Assembly: GCA_025357875.1 (NCBI GenBank)
Contig: JANYLK010000218.1
Coordinates: forward strand, 62,001 to 126,000
DNA length: 64,000 nucleotides
From: Granulicella sp.
GTDB lineage: Bacteria; Acidobacteriota; Terriglobia; Terriglobales; Acidobacteriaceae
Reading direction: 5' to 3'
Below the pieces are notes generated by a model, which worked only from the letters and a program-made list of their open reading frames with translations, searched no databases and was not told where the DNA came from. Both the position numbers and the translations under genes were made by a program. Of the stretch, positions 60,046 to 64,000 are shown piece by piece (the first letter of the stretch is position 1; each line of letters begins with the position of its first letter).

Positions 60046-62438
60046 TTCACATGGACCGCGGCGGCGGTACCGGTCGCGGGCAGGTTTGCCTGGAGACTGT
60101 TCTTGGCGGCCATCTTAACCAGGGTGATGTTGGTGTCTCCTGCGCCAATTGCCTTGAAGGTCAGCGTGCATACTTCGCCCTGGCCGTTGACGCCGCCAAC
60201 ACCCGGTGGCCGGGATGCAGAGATTGTCACAAATCCGTTGCCTTCGTCGCGATGCACCAGCGCTACCGGCTGGCCGTCGCCACCGAGCAGGCCTCCCGCA
60301 TCTACATTGACCAATTGCAGGACCTTGGGATCAAACTGGATCTGCAGCGGGACAGAGAAAACGTCATGCGCGTTGGATAGAACTATGGACGATTGAAAAG
60401 TGCTGCCCAGGGGATGCATGGAGTTGGCCGGGAAGACGGTCAGTTGAACAGGCAAGCCAGCGGCCGCTGCGGCAGCGGTTTGCGGGGCTCCTCCGGGAGT
60501 AGGCGGCATGGCCTGCTGCTTCATTTGTTGGACCATAGCGGCGGCAGCGTTTGCGGCGGTCATGGTGGGGGGAGCGGGAGAAGTGGCGCTGGCCGGGAAC
60601 AGATTGTCGATCGGAGTATCGGAGTGGCGAATTTCAATATTCTGTTGTGTGCCGGTATCGATGGCGCGGGTATTGAGGCTGGTCAGCACCGATTCGCGGA
60701 CGATGTGCGGAATGAGGATGAAGACAACTTCATCCTGCTGGCTCTCCTTGAAAACGGAGCCAAAGAAATACTTAAGTAGGGGAATTTCGGATAGGCCCGG
60801 AGTGCCGCTGTTGGTGGTGTTATCGGTCTTGGTGAGGATTCCGGCAAGCAGGCAGGGTTCGCCGTCGCGCAACTGGATGGTGGTGCTGTCGGAGCGCTGG
60901 CCGATGATGGGTTCGGTGACTCCGGAGATGGTGACCGAGCCACTTTGGCTGGAGACTTCCACGTTGAGTTTGAGCGAAACCTCGCGATCGAGATGGATGG
61001 TCGGGGTCATGTCGATGTTGACGCCGACATCGAGGTAGGTGAACTGGGTCTGTACGCCGAAGCCTCCAAGCCCGCCAGCGGCACCGACTCCTGCGCCGCC
61101 GCCGAAGGAGCCGGTGGCGATGGGAATTCTGGAGCCGATCTTAAGTTTGGCGTTCTGACCGTCGGTGGCGCGGATGCTCGGGTTCTGCAGGACGCGAGTA
61201 TCGGCGTCCGAGAGTAGCGCATTGAGAGTGCCACCACCGATGGTGACGGCGAAGTTGGTGGCATTGATATTGGCCAGGGTATTCAGCGTGAAATTCGACG
61301 AGGTGCTTGTATTGGTGCCGACGTTTGTGCCGGTGCCAGTGCCAGTATTGTTGGTGTTCGTCGTTGCCTGCGGGGATAGTCCAATGGATTGTGGTAGCGT
61401 GATGCCGAGATTGCGGATCTTATCGCGATTGACCTCGAGTATGGCGACATCGACGACGACTTCAGCTTTGGTGCGATCAAGGTCATTCAGCAGTTTTTGG
61501 ACAAGCAGAAGGTGCTCAGGGGGAGCCCGCATGACGATGGCATTCTGTGAGGCGACGAGATATATCTTGTCTTCGGGCGAGAGCACGTTACGGATCGCTG
61601 TGAGAATCTCGTTGGCGTCGGACTGCTGTCCCGCGTTGGTGAGATAGAAGGTTTGGACTGCGACCTCATCGAGGTCATGGTGCTTCTGCGTGGTGCTTGA
61701 GGCGACGAATATGGTGTCCGGCGTGATGACTTTGTAAAAGGTCCCGGCGATGGTTCCGACGATTCGCAGCGCATCCGACAGGGTGACGTTAACCAGATCG
61801 ATGGGGACACGCCTGGATTGGTAGTCGGGATCGAAGAGGACATTGAGGCCGGCGCCCTTGCCAAGCGCGGTGTAGATGTACTTAGTGTCCTCGATCGTAT
61901 GAAGGGTGACGAGTTCGTCTGACATCGGCTTGAGGACGATGGGGGCGGAGACCTGGCTTACGTCACGCAGGGCGGCGCTTGCTGCGGCGGCAGGTGACGG
62001 CTGAGAGGAAGAGGTGCCGGGGAGCGTGTCCAGGCGCTTAGTAATCTGGATCTCCTGGGTGGCGGACTCGTTGGATGGGTCGATCTGAAGGGCGCGGGTG
62101 AACTGGTTGAGGGCTGCGCCGAGATCACCGCTCTCGCGGAGGATGCGGCCGCGATCCACATGAGCGGCGGCAGCCTGAAAACGCATGCGGTCGACCCGCG
62201 CCGTATAGCGCATATCTTTAGGACTTTTCTCGTGGGCCTGGCGATAGGCCTCGTAGGCGGTGTCGTAGTCTTCGCGGAGTTCGGCGGCCTGACCACGCTT
62301 GTTCCAACTGCTGGCGCTCTGAGCATGGGCTGAGAGACTAGCGGCCATGCCAGCGAGCAGGACGAACAGCGCAGCGAAGTATGCTCGACGCGCAGAGGAG
62401 AAAAGCCTTGATGTCAACGTTGAGGGCCTGCGACTCAT
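60042..62438 (-). CDS. Secretin with N-terminal TPR and C-terminal cohesin-like domain (GspD/PilQ-like)
   Basis: ATG 62438 begins a signal peptide (AYFAALFVLLAGMAASLSAHA) and gives 798 residues; the frame extends to 62741 but the extra part has no secretory signal. Residues about 40-130 are TPR-like helices (YDTAYEAYRQAHEKSPKD). An STN/N0-like part (GLNVLFDPDYQSRRVPIDLVNVTLSDALRIVGTIAGTFYKV) is followed by an N1-like domain and by the secretin domain (VLQNPSIRATDGQNAKLKIGSRIPI, EIPLLKYFFGSVFKESQQDEVVFILIPHIV). The C-terminus (QLTVFPANSMHPLGSTFQ ... GQGEVCTLTFKAIGAG) is cohesin-like. It forms an outer-membrane pore for the two pseudopilins encoded behind it. Confidence 0.9.
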   Translation of the reverse strand: MSRRPSTLTSRLFSSARRAYFAALFVLLAGMAASLSAHAQSASSWNKRGQAAELREDYDTAYEAYRQAHEKSPKDMRYTARVDRMRFQAAAAHVDRGRILRESGDLGAALNQFTRALQIDPSNESATQEIQITKRLDTLPGTSSSQPSPAAAASAALRDVSQVSAPIVLKPMSDELVTLHTIEDTKYIYTALGKGAGLNVLFDPDYQSRRVPIDLVNVTLSDALRIVGTIAGTFYKVITPDTIFVASSTTQKHHDLDEVAVQTFYLTNAGQQSDANEILTAIRNVLSPEDKIYLVASQNAIVMRAPPEHLLLVQKLLNDLDRTKAEVVVDVAILEVNRDKIRNLGITLPQSIGLSPQATTNTNNTGTGTGTNVGTNTSTSSNFTLNTLANINATNFAVTIGGGTLNALLSDADTRVLQNPSIRATDGQNAKLKIGSRIPIATGSFGGGAGVGAAGGLGGFGVQTQFTYLDVGVNIDMTPTIHLDREVSLKLNVEVSSQSGSVTISGVTEPIIGQRSDSTTIQLRDGEPCLLAGILTKTDNTTNSGTPGLSEIPLLKYFFGSVFKESQQDEVVFILIPHIVRESVLTSLNTRAIDTGTQQNIEIRHSDTPIDNLFPASATSPAPPTMTAANAAAAMVQQMKQQAMPPTPGGAPQTAAAAAAGLPVQLTVFPANSMHPLGSTFQSSIVLSNAHDVFSVPLQIQFDPKVLQLVNVDAGGLLGGDGQPVALVHRDEGNGFVTISASRPPGVGGVNGQGEVCTLTFKAIGAGDTNITLVKMAAKNSLQANLPATGTAAAVHVK

Positions 62439-62870
62439 GCCAATGGTATGTGCTTCCTTTGCGCCGAATATCCGTGAAAGTTGGATGGACGTGTTTTGTG
62501 AAGCACCGCGCCCGGAATTCAGGCCACTGGCTCCGTAGGATGGATTTGGCGTTAAACCATCCCTTTGCCCAAGGGCATCCAATCGGTTGCCGTTTGCCGG
62601 ACGGCCACAGTCGCTAAACTGTTTGGACTCTGGCGAGTATACCATTCGGATCACGTTCGGCCCTTCCAAATCTTCTTGCGTTTCAACTACCTGCGGACGA
62701 GATTTTCTACTGACGATACGGATATGGCGATTGGAGATCATTTGTTAGACGTATTGCGATCGCCCATGTGAGGTGAAATGAAGCCTCATGTTAAACTCGG
62801 GGTTTAGAAAAGAAGCGCTCTGGCTGAGTGAGCGATATTTTTAAGATCTTCCCAGATAATATTTTCTGCT
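62439..62870. other. Divergent region between the secretin and smpB genes
   Basis: 432 bp without a supported gene. It holds the candidate leader RNA (separate entry) on the minus side and must contain the smpB promoter on the plus side. No tmRNA was seen next to smpB. A weak ATAATATT box lies only 10 bp before smpB and is more likely an AT-rich ribosome-site region. Confidence 0.5.
62528..62607 (-). ncRNA. Candidate structured leader RNA (possible c-di-GMP-I-like riboswitch) upstream of the secretin gene
   Basis: On the minus strand, from 62607 down: P1 TGGCCGT pairs with ACGGAGCCA (62536-62528, 2-nt bulge). Inside are hairpin P2 (62591-62574, GGCA-A-CC closed by GATT) and hairpin P3 (62562-62538, GGATGG with CCATCC). 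The joints contain GCAAAC (62597-62592) before P2 and GCAAAG (62568-62563) after it, as in c-di-GMP-I aptamers, but the invariant GGACGCAAAGCC context is not exact. It begins about 20 nt after a possible start site behind TATACT (62641-62636) and lies 90 nt before the ATG. Confidence 0.3.
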
Positions 62871-63410
62871 ATGCCGAGATCGCTCTCCAATCCGACCGTT
62901 GCCGCGCAGCCGAAGCCGGCGGTGAAGCAGAAGGACCGCGACCCGGTGGCGGCCGGGATGCGCGACGCCGCTTATAACCGCTCTGCGAGCTACAACTATG
63001 CCCTGTTCGACAAGTTCGAGGCCGGGGTTGCTTTGCGCGGGACTGAGGTGAAGTCGATTCGCGAGGGCAAGGCAAACCTGAAGGACGCGTACGGGCTGCT
63101 GAAGGATGGAGAGTGTTTCCTGCTGAACGCGCACATCGGTCCTTTCTCGCATGGCAACGCAATGAATCACGAATCGCTGCGCACACGCAAGTTGTTGCTG
63201 CATAGGACTGAGGTGCGGAAGCTTGAAGGTATGACGAAGCAGAAAGGGTTTACGCTCATCCCCACACGACTATACTTCCGCAACGGGCGAGTGAAGTGCG
63301 AACTGGCGCTGGCCAAGGGCAAGCAGGAGTGGGACAAGCGTGCGACCGAACGCAAACGCGAAGCAGATAACGAAGCAAAGTCGGCGATTGCGCGGAGTCA
63401 GCGGCGGTAA
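62871..63410 (+). CDS. smpB: SsrA-binding protein SmpB
   Basis: 179 residues, 20 more than E. coli because of an N-terminal extension rich in Pro/Lys. The SmpB core is intact: NRSASYNYALFDKFEAGVALRGTEVKSIREGKANLKDAY, ECFLLNAHIGPFSHGNAMNHESLRTRKLLLHRTEVRKL and TLIPTRLYFRNGRVKCELALAKGKQEWDKR. It binds tmRNA for trans-translation and rescues stalled ribosomes. The C-terminal tail needed in the ribosome is basic as usual. Confidence 0.96.
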   Translation: MPRSLSNPTVAAQPKPAVKQKDRDPVAAGMRDAAYNRSASYNYALFDKFEAGVALRGTEVKSIREGKANLKDAYGLLKDGECFLLNAHIGPFSHGNAMNHESLRTRKLLLHRTEVRKLEGMTKQKGFTLIPTRLYFRNGRVKCELALAKGKQEWDKRATERKREADNEAKSAIARSQRR

Positions 63411-64000
63411 TCAGTGCTGGGGTTGGGCACTCTGCAATCGCTGTAACTGTTGGTAGACCTGTTGCGGCGTTTGCACACCGTTGAGCGATGTCGGATTGTC
63501 CTGTGGGGGAGCATTCGGCACGGGATCTACAGGGGCGCCGGGCGCTACAGCGGATAAATTCTGAGGCGGCGCGGCACCGAATCTCGGTCGCACTAGTGCC
63601 TGGCCGGGAGAGTACACGGGTCGCGATTGCTGGCCTACTGGAGGGTCGTAGGGTGGAGGAGTAGGAGCAGCGGAGGTATCGGCGTCAAGGCCAGGGGCAT
63701 TTGGATTTGGGAGCGTGGGACCTCCCCGCTGGGGCGTGAGGATCAATTGCGACGGGGTGTTCGACGCACTATTAAGCAGCAGCATATTGCTGCCAGTTCC
63801 CTGCAGCAAGTTCGTCAGGATGTCCGATGGTGCAGCGGGACCATACTTGCCGAAGACGCGCTGGTCGGCGACGCCGCCAGTGATGGTCATACCGGTAAGT
63901 CGGCTGATCTCGCGAAGAATTTGATTGAGGCTGGAGTTGTCCGCGGTGATCTCAAGCTGGCCTTGAACGTATGAAACGTTAGCAAGGCGACCGGGGCGAG
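63411..64000 (-). CDS. STN-like domain protein of unknown function (5' part outside the window)
   Basis: Open from the TGA-type stop at 63411 to the right edge; ATG 63890 is internal because the conserved-looking sequence continues upstream (RPGRLANVSYVQGQLEITA then DNSSLNQILREISRLTGMTITGG). That part resembles the secretin/TonB short N-terminal (STN) fold: a strand, then a helix with LxxILxxIxxxTGM. The following PSDILTNLLQGTGSNMLLLN fits too. The last 85 residues are Pro/Gln-rich and likely disordered. Similar proteins are, from memory, found in acidobacteria; function unknown. It converges with smpB. Confidence 0.68.
   Translation of the reverse strand, partial: RPGRLANVSYVQGQLEITADNSSLNQILREISRLTGMTITGGVADQRVFGKYGPAAPSDILTNLLQGTGSNMLLLNSASNTPSQLILTPQRGGPTLPNPNAPGLDADTSAAPTPPPYDPPVGQQSRPVYSPGQALVRPRFGAAPPQNLSAVAPGAPVDPVPNAPPQDNPTSLNGVQTPQQVYQQLQRLQSAQPQH

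Noticed and set aside
62521..62640. Cobalamin riboswitch on the plus strand (GCCACTG present)
   Set aside because: Only the isolated GCCACTG box is found; the other conserved blocks are missing and no B12 gene is near.

Overview
The window looks like a chromosomal segment from a diderm acidobacterium of the Terriglobia type. This is inferred from the relatedness of the proteins: a secretin carrying TPR and cohesin-like domains, a Zn-cluster/GspE-N domain protein, a c-type cytochrome fused to a beta-barrel, and a dispersed repeat that reads as 'ERSEES' when translated. Both P-ring and L-ring flagellar genes are present, which fits an outer membrane. No tRNA, rRNA, insertion sequence or CRISPR array was recognised.

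Left end (1-1305, minus): part of a Tad pilus locus with the pilin flp, the prepilin peptidase cpaA and the N-terminal part of cpaE, which runs off the edge. From 1548 to 12222 lie metabolic genes: a DUF985 cupin, an NCS2 purine permease, threonine dehydrogenase, a secreted protein of unknown function, a fused FAD/Fe-S D-lactate-dehydrogenase-type oxidoreductase, leucyl aminopeptidase and arginyl-tRNA synthetase. The stretch 12223-13632 has no intact gene. It holds a decayed ORF, a strong terminator and a dense island of tandem and dispersed repeats. After it come an electron-transfer pair (cytochrome/beta-barrel fusion and pentaheme cytochrome), a GtrA protein and a class III aminotransferase.

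The core (18548-44746) is a single 26-kb flagellar island, all on the minus strand. It encodes rod, hook, rings, MS ring, switch, export gate, ATPase complex, hook-length control and hook-filament junction. It lacks flagellin, fliD, fliS, motAB, flhF, flhG and fliA. Many genes are coupled by 4-nt stop/start overlaps. Promoter-like sequences suggest the order of expression: GG-N10-GC (sigma-54-type) elements precede flgB, fliK, the fliN-like gene before fliO, and flgF, while a near-perfect sigma-28 element precedes flgM-flgN-flgK-flgL. The sigma-54 elements before flgF and the fliN-like gene sit so close to the start codon that the transcripts would be leaderless. flhA appears to start at CTG.

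The right part holds a four-gene tripartite RND efflux operon (fusion protein, two RND pumps, outer-membrane factor), a GT2 glycosyltransferase, an MFS transporter, queF and an M48 metalloprotease. It also holds a type II secretion/type IV pilus-like operon: a secretin followed by two coupled pseudopilins whose unusually long leaders contain in-frame copies of the dispersed repeat. smpB and the 3' part of an STN-like protein gene close the window. A possible structured RNA with three-way-junction folding lies in the secretin leader.
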